Program-made: the position numbers and the translations under genes | Part shown: piece by piece, positions 13,770 to 25,651 of the stretch | Numbering within the stretch: position 1 is the first letter of the stretch | How the letters are laid out: every line of letters starts with the position of its first letter | The notes under the pieces: model-generated | The model's database searches: none | The model's input: the letters and a program-made list of their open reading frames with translations, nothing else | What the model was told of the DNA's origin: nothing | DNA from: Sequoia sempervirens | Lineage: Eukaryota > Streptophyta > Pinopsida > Cupressales > Cupressaceae | Reading direction: 5' to 3' | Length of the DNA stretch: 64,000 nt | Assembly: GCA_007258455.2 (NCBI GenBank) | Contig: VDFB02000003.1 | Location: 43,155,986-43,219,985 of the forward strand

Positions 13770-14137
13770 TTGGTAAACGATAATAAGGTTAAGGAAAAGA
13801 AAGGGGCCATGATAGAGGAATATCTCTATCTATTTCCTTTTAGGTATGCCTTTCTAGGTGAATTATAAGGGCTTCCACTTGTAAGGAAGTTTGAATTTTC
13901 CATCAAACTACTTCCTAAGATGGATCTTATCTCTAAAGCTACCTATTGTATGAAAACATATAAAATCTTTGATCTTTGAAGACTTAGTTTCACTAAATAC
14001 TAGAGCAAGGATTGATTAGACCCAATGTATTTCCTTGGTGAGATATAATCATTTTCATGAGAAAGATTGGATCTTGTATTGACTATAGGACACTTAGTAA
14101 GGAAAAAATCAAGAATATATATCCTAATCATCAAATA
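13770..14137 (+). pseudogene. Ty3/gypsy reverse transcriptase remnant
   Basis: The plus strand reads, across frame changes and stops, as the N-terminal part of a Ty3/gypsy reverse transcriptase. It has a protease-RT linker-like block (FLGEL.GLP), the substrate-entry motif ISKATYCM (family form ISKAPYRM), and then GSCIDYRTLSKEKIKNIYP, matching the family motif RLCIDYRELNKVTIKNKYP. The YxDD catalytic box is not reached. It is truncated near 14137, shortly before the assembly gap. This is a dead fragment, unrelated in orientation to the giant minus-strand element to the right. Confidence 0.75.
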
Positions 14138-14375
14138 AACTTAATTTATGCATACTTTGTTAGTCTAAAGTACCTTCTAAACAAAAGAGAAAATAAATAA
14201 ATATTTTCATTTGGGTTTATTAATGTAGCATAAAATAATCTCTTTTTCATATGTCTGCTACATATAAATTATAAAAATATAAAAGCACATTTATTTTAGC
14301 AATTAATAGTGTTGATTTTAATTCATTTTGGCAATAAATAAAAAATAAAAAAATAAAAAAAAATTAAGATTCATG

Positions 14376-14475
14376 NNNNNNNNNNNNNNNNNNNNNNNNN
14401 NNNNNNNNNNNNNNNNNNNNNNNNNNNNNNNNNNNNNNNNNNNNNNNNNNNNNNNNNNNNNNNNNNNNNNNNNNN
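14376..14475. other. Assembly gap (100 N)
   Basis: Exactly 100 unknown bases, the conventional length for a gap of unknown size. The left end of the giant element's second repeat copy lies in or beyond it, so left and right flanks should not be assumed adjacent. Confidence 0.98.
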
Positions 14476-16515
14476 ATATGCAGGAGGTGGAGAGTGGCAA
14501 CGGTAGCAATAGCAAGGGGATCGAATGTGGCATGTGGTGATTGTGGCCGATCAATTTCTTCTTCTCCTTTGTGCTGGGGGTCCTCCTCAGTTGTAGGCAT
14601 TTCACTTAAAACCCTCCTATTTTCTTTACTTTCTTCGAAGATTCTCTCTCCGTAGCCTTGCGAGTGTACACTTTATGCTTGGGATTGCACTCAACCACAT
14701 CCTTCCTTTTTTTTCGATCTTGTTGCTAGAGGGGATTTAGGGGCTTCTTCTATTGGGGCAGCAGTTGCTCGACTATCAGTTTTTCTCTCGACCTTATCCT
14801 CGAGCTCACCATAAGTTAGTACAACACCTTGTACTTTGAGCTGAGCAATTTGGGAATCTACCAATTGTCTTGTTTGGTTTTCAATTGGTTGCATCACTAT
14901 ATCGAGGTCAGTGACCTCTTCTTCATCCTAGTCTATCAACAATAGCGGAAATTTGGCCATAGCATTGAACCTCTCATCAAAAATGGTATCATCTTCTTCT
15001 ACTGTTTGGTCAAGTATTGGAAACAGATTTATCGACCTCACAAATTGGGTTGTCATCCTCATATAGTGTCTCATCCGCACTTCTTTATCATCTTGAAAAT
15101 TGGCCTAGAAATGTTCGACATGAGGTAGATGAGCATACTATTTCCCAACCCATTTCTTCAATTTTCCATATGGGTCCATTCTCCCTCAGGCTGTGTGAAG
15201 TTCTAGATTATATTCTTCCAACTCCATCTCTTAATATTTTGTGCATTGGGCCATGGGACATGCATACATTCCTTGCCCAAAGTTTAGGGGATATGGGGTC
15301 CCTGCTCTGTGTTTGTCACTCGGTAGGGCATGGGAGTTTTTTAGTTGTTGGGAAACCTCCAATAGGATCATGCAGTCATTGGAGTAGCACAACATCTTAT
15401 AAGGCCTCTCGGAGAACCCCTCCATTCTGAGGTATGTAAATTTTGGGAACTAAATGAACTGATACCCAAACCGCAAGATGAAGGCTCTCGCACTATGAGA
15501 CACTCTTCTTTCAAAGTCTCCCCCAAGGAGTTTGATGATGTGCCCAATAAAGGCATCATTTACCCTTTGGTACTCCCTCTTGAACTTTATGTATTGCAAC
15601 TGAGGGTAGTGATCATATACTTTGAGGTCTTCTCTCCTCGGTTCCAGGTTATTTGCAACAAAGAGGCCCTTGTACGAGAATTGCTCTACTAGGAGGTACA
15701 CCAAGTAGGAGGTCATGTAAAACATGGAAATTTTCTTTATAGCCATAAGTTGGTTATGTATGTTGTCATTGATGATCTTCGCCCAATGGAACTTTTTTTA
15801 CCACAAATGATCTCCTCGATGAAGTAGAACATCCATTCTTGAAAGAAGGCAGCAGTGGGGAGGCCCATTACCCTGCTCAATAGAGTGACCAAGTCATGGT
15901 ACTCATGGAAGTCACTTCTAAACAACTCCTATGGTATCTTGGTAGTACTGCCCCTCTTTTCCTTCAACCAATGTTGGTTGATCAATTTTGTGCATGCTAG
16001 AGGGTCTATATTCCACATATTATCGACATATTCCTTCTCTATTTCCTCCATGACATCGAATGTAGGAATATGGAACATCTGACCTATAGATTTGGCAGAT
16101 AAATCAACTATTACTCCACCGTCATGGTCAATGATCTTTCTATTATTGTGATAGAATTCCCTGTAGACCATAACTAACTTTGGGGCCACAAGTGTGGCAG
16201 GGAGCCGACTATCTTAGCAAGACCACTCTTTCTAATTTTCCATGCATTCTCAGTTGTAGGGTGGATCATTACCCTTCATCAGAACTCATCTATATCCACA
16301 TTCCCAAGGTTTGCATCTAATATAGAATCCCAGGTGGAGGTAATCTTGGAGGTACACTCCACCCCATGGAATTGGTACTTCATTTGATCTTTCTCTTCTT
16401 TCCCTCTCAGTGCTTTTGTAGGCTTCTTTCCTTTCTCTTCCTCAGTCGACTTCCCTAATGAAACCGCAAAATATTCCATAAATTCTACATATAAAGACAT
16501 AGTAAGTGCATTCAT
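14476..16515 (-). pseudogene. ORF1 of giant element, left copy (5' half)
   Basis: The first ATG of the frame is at 16515 (MNALTMSLYVEF). Translation continues through several stops and frame shifts to the gap. Blocks shared with the right copy at 43611-41600 include YHNNRKIIDH, FHIPT.DV and a lysine/glutamate-rich tail near 14700-14600. I do not recognise the family: no catalytic motif is visible and the sequence is helical and charged. Its place upstream of gag recalls the ORF1 of unknown function in Ogre elements, by position only. It is truncated at 14476, so the C-terminal half seen in the right copy is absent here. Confidence 0.6.
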
Positions 16516-16545
16516 ATGAAAATCAGTGAAGCGTTAGTTTAAATC

Positions 16546-18146
16546 CTACAAAACAAGGGTTAGATCCAACAATTCATCTTTAAAAGATCATAAAATCCAT
16601 CAGTGTTCATCGTTCGAGGCTCATTTAGATTAAATATAAGAATACAAGTCTAGGGATGTGGGTTTCTATGGGCTAGAGGCTATTAGGGTGATTAGGAGCA
16701 GGACGGTGCTGGGGTCACGACAACCCACAGACAGCCGCCCACAATCAAAGTTCCACAATGAGGTTTTGGTGGTCAAAGTCTTTAGAAGGCAACTTGGCAC
16801 ATGTGGAGATCAATTATAAAGTCTTTAGAGTCACCTAGTTGGTTGTTACACCTGTGTGGGCTTGAGGTGTGCGGAGGCAGGAGGCTTCATGGTCATTCGG
16901 GTTTCGCCATTAGGAAATGATGAACAGGGAACAGAAGCCCACATGGGGAGCTCTACAGTGTGGAACCCATAGGTGGTTAGGGCAGCATGAGTTATCTTGC
17001 TTAGTTTTTATCACTTGGAGGCATGTGGGTGGGAACCGACAGACAGTCATTGTATGATGGTCATTAGGAACGACGAAGATGAGATGGTGGTCTGCATGTG
17101 GCAGTCCACATAGAAGAACCTACAAGACACTTAAAGCTAATCATTTTGTCTAAGATGACCTCATTCGGTGGAGAAAGGCACAAAATCTGCACCACAGGTG
17201 GAAGAGATGACACCATTGTCAACAAATGGCAACCAAGGAATGGCAGGCCATAGACGGCGGCCCGCAACGGTCTGCATGGCTACCATCTTTTATTTTTTTC
17301 TTTGAAGTCCTAAAAGGACACGACCCGGGTGGAGTCCACAGGGCAAGCAGACAAAGTTGCTCGAGCATGAAGGAATGACGAAGGAGGCAAGGCAGTCCAT
17401 AGACGGACCCCTACAGGGATTAGCCTGAATGGAGGGTTTTTCCTTAGCGTTTTCATTTAGCAACTCAGGACAGTGTAGTGGGCCACAGAGTCTATAATGC
17501 AGGAAGGAGCAATGGTGTAGCCATTAGTGTGTGGCGTTAAAGCGATAACGAAGAGTGGACGGAGATCTGCAAGCGATGACCCGCAAGAAAGACTTGGCTT
17601 AGCGCTTGTTCATATAAATTGGGAACGGTCGTCAAAGAAACGATACCCACCATGTGGATAGAAGTGATGACCTAGCCGTTAGGGAATAACATCCACGGGA
17701 TGGCCACCCGCGGGCAGCAACCCGCGGGCGGCGACCCGCAGGGGATTGCCCGTAGACTAAGACTTTGTTTTTTCATTCAAAGGAAATGGTTTCAGTGGGA
17801 CCCACAATGTGGGATGTAGGTAAAGGCAGGCCGTTTGAGAATGGCTACGAGACGGGGACCACCCGTGGGTTCCAACTCAGACGGCGGTGATAATGTTGTA
17901 GGCTGCATAGGGTGTATCACTACATGAAGAATGGTGATGATAAGACCAAGTTTCATATTAGTGTAACAGCGTTGTTTGAATGTTTTAAACAAGTTTCCAA
18001 AGGATTTTGATGCAGGGCATACTACCAGAATGGTTGTTGAATGTTGTAAGGGGGTTTAAACGATTTACCTTAAATATTTATTCATCATTTTAGAAGTCGC
18101 AGTTGCATTAAATACTCATTCAAGGTCTCAAGGGCGGTGTACATAC
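16546..18146 (-). other. GC-rich leader, candidate intron (left copy)
   Basis: Between promoter and ORF1 lies about 1.6 kb of GC-rich sequence in otherwise AT-rich DNA, with many copies of an ACCCGC/GCGGG-like motif (densest at 17700-17760). It is bounded on the minus strand by a donor-like CAG/GTATGT at 18147/18146 and an acceptor-like pyrimidine tract ending TTTTGTAG at 16546. Both sites recur in the right copy. Any upstream mini-ORF (ATG at 18229 in this copy only) would not join ORF1 in frame, so this would be a 5'-UTR intron. This is inference only. Confidence 0.4.
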
Positions 18147-18279
18147 CTGGAAGAGTGCAAGAAATTTGATGACAATCTGAATCTTGGGTCGAGCAGGGGC
18201 AATGCAGGTGCAGGAGGTTCGATAGCCATTTTCTCTGATAAATTTTGAATTTTTGTGTGAAAATGACAGGTCATAGTAC

Positions 18280-18288
18280 CTATTTATA
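18280..18288 (-). promoter_or_regulatory. TATA box of giant element repeat (left)
   Basis: Minus strand TATAAATAG, within CCTATAAATAGG, about 500 bp inside the TGTTG repeat end, where an LTR U3 promoter is expected. The same box is kept at 45395-45403. Confidence 0.6.
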
Positions 18289-18788
18289 GGAAAATCCTCA
18301 TTTATGACCCGCAATAAATGTAGTTATGACAGTTGGTGGAGTTGTTGAGTGCGGGAAGTGCAGAGCATGCAATGCAGAAAGACCCAAGGCTTCATCGTTG
18401 ATGAGCGGCTGAGAGATAATCGGCAAGGAAGAGTGTGGAACCCGCCATGCAGGTGGACACCCTGGGTCAACCATAGTTTAAACAATGAACAAAGAATGAT
18501 GAGGCACAAAAGGAATCTCGCATCTATGGACCCATAGGACGTGGAGTATGCCAGAGGAAAGGACTGAGGGAAGTCCGCATGGGAACTCCTGCAAGGGCTA
18601 GGGACTTAGAAAATTTTAGGTGGAAAATTTTAGTCAACTAAAGAATGGTGACTTTATGGCTCTTGACCACTTGAAGCTCAAAATTAGGGGCACAGAAAAT
18701 GAGGCAAAGGAAAAAATTGACTCAGTGAAGGTGAAAGGAGAGAGGGGGTCCCCGATCTAAATGGGGCGTGTGTGCTATAGGCACAACA

Positions 18789-19692
18789 AATGGTGAATCT
18801 TCTTGGAGAACACTCCCAAGCGTTTTAAGGGTAAAGATTCATTTAGAGCCCAGAATCTCTGGTTTCACAGACCAAAAGCCAGTTACCATAAGTGAACTAG
18901 GAACTCAAAGGAGGAGGGGATCCTTAGTTGAATAGAGTCATGGGGATATCTCATAGGTGTGTGCATAGTGAGTTCTTTCCCTTTATTCAAAAACCATAAC
19001 AAATAGTCATTAATTAGTCAAGGCAAGCTATGTAAGTTGTCTAAACCCAAAAGTAACCTAGACATTGCTCCACTACCATTCAAGTGTCCATAGCCCCGAT
19101 GTAGTTATCGCTATGACCCGATGAACATTTCTCTATTGCCAGTCAGGAATCCATGTCCCCGATAGAGTTGTCTGCACACCCATACAGATTCTTGTTTTGA
19201 CACTTTTCTTTTCTTTTATGATATTTTCTTTTTGGCACTCTTTCTTTTTGCTCAACTATGTAAGCATTGAAGCTTACTATGGGTTTGGAATTGCAGTGGT
19301 CACTGGAATAGACTTAGGATTTTTGACTTGCTAGAACCTCATAACAACTATTGTACAATTCATCAAAAACATTTAAAATGTGTTTTTCGCACGTGATGTG
19401 ATCTAAATGTGACAAGATTCAACCAAGGGTTCTATCCTAGGTCAAGCCAGAGTTCAAGTATGGAAACCTGCTTCATGGGAGTGGTCATAAATTAATGTAA
19501 GAGCGGGAAACAAAGTAGGTCATCTAATATGCCAAGGATAACCACCACATTAAGAATGAAGGAACACCCTCAGCAAAAACAAGAGCTGGGAAAGCAAGCA
19601 GAAATGAGACAACAGTGAGGCAGGAAAGCAAAAGAACCTAAACTAACCTATGTATCGCTATATACAAAAGACGATCCTGAAAGGCTTAGGAA
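18789..19692. other. Noncoding between integrase and repeat
   Basis: Minus-strand 3' end of the giant element. A purine-rich stretch on the minus strand (plus 19201-19250, CTTTTCTTTTC-type) resembles a polypurine tract, but it lies about 410 bp from the homology boundary at 18788. No clear tract abuts 18788 itself. No coding sequence was seen. Confidence 0.4.
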
Positions 19693-21065
19693 AGGAAATA
19701 ATTCTTGAGGTGTTGTCTATTAACTAGCAACGGGACATCCTCTCCGATGAGTGTTTTGAGGTGAAAGGAATTATCTATTAAGATTTCTAAAATCTAAAAG
19801 GGGCCAAGCCAGAGCTTGTCGAATTTTTCATGTCCCCCTTTCTTTCCATGGGCCTTGTCCCAATAAAGGACTAAATCAGCAATCCTAAAGGCCTTTACTT
19901 TGGCTCGATGACCAAACCATCTTTTTACTACGCCCTAGTTTTTGGAAAAAAATTCAATTTCTCTATCACAAAATTCTTCTAGGTACAACAACTCAACTAA
20001 ACGGGCTTCTTGGCGATCTCCTTCCTCATAGTATGTGTTGATAAACTGGAGCATGGGAATCTTGAGGTGGAAAAGAAAGATGGGCTCTAAGCCATAGATG
20101 AGATGAAATGGGAAATCACCCACAACAGCCTTATGGTGTGTAGGATCTTCCCAAAGGGCAAAACGCAGCTAGGTGTGCCAGTCTTTGGGATTCCTATCAA
20201 AAAACTTCTTAATCACAGATATCAGATTTTTATTTGTTGAATCGACTAGGCTATTTCCTTAAGGGTAATAATTGGAAGAAAGTTTAAGCGCTATCCCATA
20301 ATTGAAACCCTAACTAGCAAATTTAAGCAAGGAAAAGGCGGGGCCATTATCATACACAAGGAAAAATGGACAGCTAAAGCAATTCAAGATAAAACTTTCT
20401 AAAAAATTAATAACCTTAGTAGTACATTGCCTACATGCTATTGCTTATGTCCATCTAGTACAGTAATAAGAGATGGTTAGAATGTACCTATGGCCTATAG
20501 AGGATGGTGGGCTTACCGGACCAATGAAGTCGAGTCCCCACTGAGCGAACGGCCTTACCTCCAGGACTGGTTGCAGTGAAACAACAACACTTCTTTCTCT
20601 GGTAGCAGCAGTTTGAAAAATGTGATAGGTTTTGACATGGTTATGTGCATCTTTAAACATTGTTGGCCAATAATACCTAGCCTACAGAATCTGGTGAGCA
20701 GTTGAAGGGCTGAATCTGTGGCCAGTGCCAATTTTTTCATGAAACTCTTTGAGGACTCTAGCTGCTTCTTCTTTTCCAAGGCATCTAAGATAAATTCCCT
20801 CATGGTTTCTTTTGTATAACATAGATCCTTGCAGCATGTAGTTGTTTCTCTTTAGTCTTAGAGAACGCTTTTTCACTCCTTGCAGCCGACACCAGCACTT
20901 GTTTTTCAACAAATAGTAGACAATGTCATCGTACCATTCTCCAAGAGAAACATCTTCCAGATGGTATTGTTGCACGATGAGTTCAGGTCCTACTTCAGTT
21001 ATCGTTTCATCTATTGTTCGAGTGAGGTTCTGCCCTTGGACCAACTTCATGGGTTGAATCTCCAT
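19693..21065 (-). pseudogene. Integrase of giant element
   Basis: The C-terminal part of the gypsy pol polyprotein, inserting cDNA into the genome. The zinc-binding N-domain is visible around 20750-20610 with both histidines (HEKIGTGH), but the two cysteines are replaced (VKTYHIFQ where the family has VKTCxxCQ). The core shows WGLDFIGPV with the first catalytic Asp, then VYDNGPAFS with the second. The third acidic residue appears as Asp in NSLVDSTNK, where Glu is usual. The C-terminal domain ends about 19693 (VNRQHLKNYF). At least four stops break the frame. The lost zinc ligands and the Glu-to-Asp change indicate an inactive copy. Confidence 0.88.
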
Positions 21066-21430
21066 GTCATATTCCTATAATAAAGTGACCCATTTTTCTC
21101 TCCTTTCTCCCAATTCATTTTGCATTAACAAAGTTTTGACTGTCAGATCAGGCACAATTGCGAACACCTTATTACGCAAGATATAATACTAGAATTTCTT
21201 AACTCCTCTAACCAAGGCATATGCTTTCTTTTCAACATTATGACACCTTAACTTTGCATCATTCAATGGAGTGCTCATGAAGGCAATAGGGTGCTCACTC
21301 CCTTCATCATTTTTTTGCATCAATATGCTAGCACAAGAGTGATCTGAAGTGAATGAGTAGATATAAAATGGCTTTAGATCATCTAGGCTGACCAGCACTA
21401 GTGCATCAACAATTGCTTTCCTACTTTATT
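21066..21430 (-). pseudogene. RNase H (pol-type) of giant element
   Basis: Directly follows RT in the usual gypsy order. Recognisable blocks are FYIYSFTSDHSCASILMQ, HPIAFMSTPLNDAK (family form HPIAFxSRxLxxxE) and NVEKKAYALVRGVKKF (family form xxEKExLAxVxxxxKF). It degrades the RNA strand during reverse transcription. Frames are interrupted by stops at both ends, so it is not functional as it stands. Confidence 0.8.
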
Positions 21431-22430
21431 TGAAATCTTGCTTGGCTTCGGGTGTCCATTCCACTTTGGCATCTTGCTTCAACATAGAATTCAATGGCTT
21501 AACGATTTCTGGAAATCCCATGATGAATTTCCTGATGAAGTTGATCTTTCCAAAGAAATATTTCAATTCATTCTTGCTGCCTAGAAGTTGAATTTTTAGT
21601 ATAGCTTGGATGCATTTGTGTTCTATTGAGATTCCCTTCTCTAAGATCACATGTCCCAACAACTTGCCTTATGTAACTCCAAAAATGCATTTCTTCGAAT
21701 TCAAGAAAATGTCAAACTCTCTACATTTCTAGAAGACCTTACACAAATTAGAGACATGGTCTCCTCTTTTCTTTGAAAACATGGTTAGATCATCCATGTA
21801 TATGATGATGCATTTTCCAATTAGGTCCTTGAAGGAAATATCCATTGCATGCTGGAAGGTTGTGCCAACGTTGATTAACCCAAACGACATTCTTTTGTAT
21901 GCGAAAGTTCCCCACTTTGTGGTGAATGTTGTTTTGTGCCTATCTTCGTACTATACCATCACCTGATTGTATCATGAGTATCTGTCCAAAAAGGACATCA
22001 TTTGAGATCCATTGACTATTTTCAATACCTCATCCAATGAGGGTACTAGATAATTGTCCTTTTCTGAGGCCCTACTTAAGTTTCGTAAGTCTATGAATAA
22101 TTTGATTTCTCTATTCTTCTTTCTAACCAAAACCATATTTTCCACCCATGTGGAGTGTCTAATCGGGAAGATAATGTGGGCAGACAACAACTTCTAAACT
22201 TCTTTGTAGATGATAGGCTCCAACATGCATTAATTGGGCGTTGATGTTGTTGAAAAGGCCTCACATCTGGCTTGAGAGGGATGGTATGAGTAATGATCGA
22301 GGTATCATATGTCTTCAAGTCCTCATAGCTCCAAGTAATCACATCATGATCCCTTTCCTTTCTTCTGGTGTGCACACTTTTCTGATGAACACATTCTTAA
22401 CTTCTTCAGTCGTTCCTAGGTTGTGAGCAT
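21431..22430 (-). pseudogene. Reverse transcriptase of giant element
   Basis: The N-terminal linker reads WSYEDLKTYDTSIITHTIPL, the form typical of plant gypsy elements that carry an extra RNase H. It is followed by VLVRKKNREIKLFIDLRNLS (family VKKxxGxxRxCxDYRxLN), FLDRYSGYDD and the catalytic box IIIYMDDL near 21786-21810. A thumb/connection block follows (LGHVILEKGI, then KNELKYFFGKINFIRKFI). Two stops and one or more frameshifts interrupt it, although the active-site YMDD is intact. The nearby tandem duplication of the upstream linker (22286-23310) is an extra defect. Confidence 0.9.
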
Positions 22431-23310
22431 CACATTGATTATCAATTGAATCCTTCTTTGTTTGTTGATCTTGATCCCTTATCTGATCCAAGTCAAATAT
22501 TCACTCCAAGTGAACCATACCTCGTGGTATCATGTTTTTTTTGAGGTTAATAACCCCTTCTATGTCTAGTTCAGCTTCTTCAAGCTCTGCCTCATCAATG
22601 ATTTGGGTAGCAAAAACATCGAAGCTTGTGATGAAATCCAAGATATGCTTGTCATCATTGAATACTTGAAAGTTAGTAACATTGTCTAGCACTAACGGGG
22701 TAGAGGTAAGCTCTATAGTAAACTTCTTCAATATAGCTAAGGAAAGGGGTTGAAGGGTACTAGCTGCCTGGGCTAGGGTATCAGCAATATGAGTAATGAT
22801 CAAGGTATCATATGTCCTCAAGTCCTCATAGCTCTATGTAATCACATGATCATACGTGTGTACAACATCAATGATCCTTTTCCTTTCTTCTGGTGTGCAC
22901 ACTTTTCCAATGAACGTGTTCTTAACTTCTTCAGTCATTCCTAGGTTGTGAGCATCACATTTATTATCAATTGAATCCTTCTTTATTTGCTGATATTGAT
23001 CCCTTATCTAATCCAAGTCAAATATTCTCTCCAACTGAACCATACCTCATGGTATCGTGTTTGTTTTGAGGTTAATAAACCCTTCTATATCTAGTTCAGC
23101 TTCTTCAAGATTTTTGTCATCAATGATTTGGGTTACAAACACATCAAAGCTTGTGATGAAATCCAAGATATGCTTTGTCATCATTGAATACTTGAAAGTT
23201 AGTAACATTGTCTAGCATTGACGGGGTAGAGGTAAGCTCTATAGTAAACTTCTTCAATCTAGCTAAGGAAAGGGGCTAAAGGGTACTAGCTACCTGGGTT
23301 GGGGCATCAA
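22286..23310. repeat. Imperfect tandem duplication within pol
   Basis: Two head-to-tail copies of about 503-526 bp (22286-22788 and 22789-23310) encode the linker between the extra RNase H and RT. The offset grows from 503 to 526 because copy 2 carries a ~24 bp insertion near 22848-22872. The copies differ at many sites, so the duplication is not recent. Confidence 0.85.
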
Positions 23311-24118
23311 TAGTATTATTTTTTCTTTGAGGGATCAACTGAATATTAAATGCATCTAGTCCTTCTATAAGATCCCACACTCGATGCCTATAATTTTCTA
23401 GTCTTCTATCATGAAAAGAATATAGTTTCTTGACTTGTTTTACCACTAGCTCAGAATCACCAAAGACTTGTAACATCTTAACCTTCTTTCTTAGTGCCAT
23501 CAAGAGCCCATGAACTAGTGCTTCGTATTTTGTGACATTGTTCATACAATAAAATTGAAGTTTGTGAGAAGAAAAAATTGTCTTACCCGTGGGGATGATG
23601 AGCTCGAATCCTGCTTCAGCTCCTTGCTTTGATTTGGACCTTTCAAAGCGCAACATCCAAAACCTGGAGGAATCTTTGATATTAGATCCAATGGAGCTCA
23701 TTTCCTTCCTTCGTGGTATATTTGCTTTAGCAATTTTGGGAGACTGCATGGGTTCATCATGGCTTTAGTTTGGCTGCACTGTTTGGAGTTCCCCCTTTGG
23801 GGTGACTTGTCACTTAATATGTTTGATTGTTGTTTGGGATAGGAAACATTCAAATTCTAAGTGGGAAGCATTGTGTACCCTACACGAACTAGGTAGGAGG
23901 AGCTCCTGAAATACCATTTTTGCTCCTAGATTGAGCCGATCTTGCACACATTTATGCATAAACTCCTGGAATCCATCTAATAGTCCAAGATTAGTATCCT
24001 CGTAGGATTCTTCGTCATTTGATTCTATAATCATTTCCATACTCTTAGGTGTGTTGGTTAAGTTGGTAGGTGGACTGCATAATACAAGTGTAAATGGTGA
24101 TTTTGGTTTGCCCCTCAC
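23276..24118 (-). pseudogene. Extra (archaeal-type) RNase H domain
   Basis: The frame at 23749-23276 contains GAEAGFELIIPTGKTIF, NNVTKYEALVHGLLMAL and VFGDSELVVKQV, the hallmark blocks of the second RNase H found in Tat/Ogre-type plant elements. The first catalytic Asp (usually FDGSxS) reads FERSKS, an Asp-to-Glu change, while the Glu (YEAL) and the Asp of GDSELV remain. The preceding frame (24118-23810) is an unrecognised acidic spacer. The domain lies upstream of RT rather than between RNase H and integrase, and a linker block (LDNVTNFQVFNDD) follows it. Stops separate the pieces. Confidence 0.8.
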
Positions 24119-25651
24119 AATGCTTTACTCCTCCTAGGGTTTTTCACCTAAAAGGAGAAAGGGGATTGAAAGGGGTGCCAAAATGCAAAGGTTTACACTC
24201 AAGACTATGTTAATGAGATGTATTATTCCTAATTAAGATATCCTAATGTTTTTATTTGAAATTAAAATGATTTAATGATATAAAACTATGAAAATGTAAA
24301 GTGCTGGAAAACACAATGTGATATGCATAAATGCCTAAGAATGCAACTAAATGATGAAATAACATAACAGAATGGAAGAGGTGCACCTAGAATCAGAAGT
24401 TTGATGTTGGAAGATTTTGGAATCCTAAAAAATTGACTGAAATGTTGACCGGGACACTTGAGCCAGTCTAGGCAACTTAGTCCCATATTCAGGAAACTTT
24501 GTCGAAATAGGAATCTGCCAAATGGGTGTCCAGAAATGTAAAAATTAGTTTTTAGGCCAGGAAGTGGGACTAATTTTCCCCTAGTGGAAACTTAGTCCTC
24601 TTGTATATTTTTGGAAATTCAGGACAGAATCTTGTAGTCTCAAGTCTACACTTCCTTTTCTAATAGGTGTTTGTACTTGATTCTACAAAAAATGGGGTAG
24701 AAAGTCTCTCTAAGCTTGAATTAGGGTTGTCTTGACTTGATTGACTTTTTCCACTTTTTTATCACTTTTCAACACCTATTTCTTGACAAATTTGCATACA
24801 AAAGTCACATGCAAAAGGGGAAAAATGGTTGAGGGTTAGAGAATAGGGGTTTGCCTTGGTCAAACCCCACTTTAGTAATCAAACCCTAAACAATGAAATG
24901 AGATGAAAAGAGAGTGATAAATAGATAGCATGCAAATGCAAAATGTCATAAACTTACCACACCATTGATGCTTAAATCTGAATATGTCCAATGAAGAACT
25001 CCAATAGCTTGACTTGATAATGCTTGATTTGCTTGAATGCTTAATGAGTGCAAAAGATTGCAAGTGATTTGGAGATAGATGATTGTAGGAGATGTGAGAT
25101 GTAAAATGAGGTGAAAAACCATTATTTATACTTGATTTTACTTAAATTTCCTGAAAGTAACACATCATAGGCCGACCTCAAGGGTTAGAGGACAAAATCT
25201 CCTAGAAATTTAAAATCATTTTGAGTTTTGTGCTAAAAAGGACAAAGTCACCCCTATGGGCGACTTGGTCCCACTTAAGCAATTAAGTGGGTGTCAGGAA
25301 TTTTGAAGCCTTAAATGTTGTTTAACAGGGATATCCTTAAAAACACACTTGAAAATGGTTGGAAAGTGTATTAAGGGGTCATTTAAACATGAGAAAGGGT
25401 TGAATTAGTAAAATTAAGCCTAGAAAAGCATGAAATCTTGTTACAACACTTCAAAATAGGATTTAATAAGTGATGAAAAGGTGATTTTTAGGTGAATTGT
25501 AATGAATAGAGTCTAGAAAAGTGTAGATTTTTTTTACAACACCTTCACAAGACACCATAATTTAAATGTTTAAGCCCTAATGTGAATGTTTTGACCACAT
25601 TAAAACATTATACCCAAGCAAAAATAAAGCCAAAGCTATAAAAATGTCAAC
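24119..25651. other. Noncoding gap between protease and pol, candidate intron
   Basis: About 1.5 kb with stops in all frames splits the gag-protease frame from the spacer/RNase H frame. The minus strand ends with an acceptor-like pyrimidine tract CCCCTTTCTCCTTTTAG near 24150. A TATA-like ATAAATAA on the minus strand near 25120 also allows an inserted solo LTR, though no flanking duplication was found. Ogre elements are known to have a spliced intron between protease and RT, which this resembles by position. Confidence 0.4.

Larger units (their letters stand above)
14476..18788. repeat. Left long direct repeat of the giant element
   Basis: Matches 41590-45919 in the same orientation across its whole length, covering the ORF1 5' half, the GC-rich leader, the promoter and the U3-like end. 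Similarity stops sharply at 18788 (ending ...CAACA), where unrelated sequence starts on both copies. The left edge is hidden by the assembly gap. Confidence 0.85.

Noticed and set aside
18789..18812. Plus-strand primer-site-like TGGTGAATCTTCTTGGAG after the left repeat
   Set aside because: The element's genes run on the minus strand, and a better minus-strand primer site exists at 28768-28789; likely coincidence.
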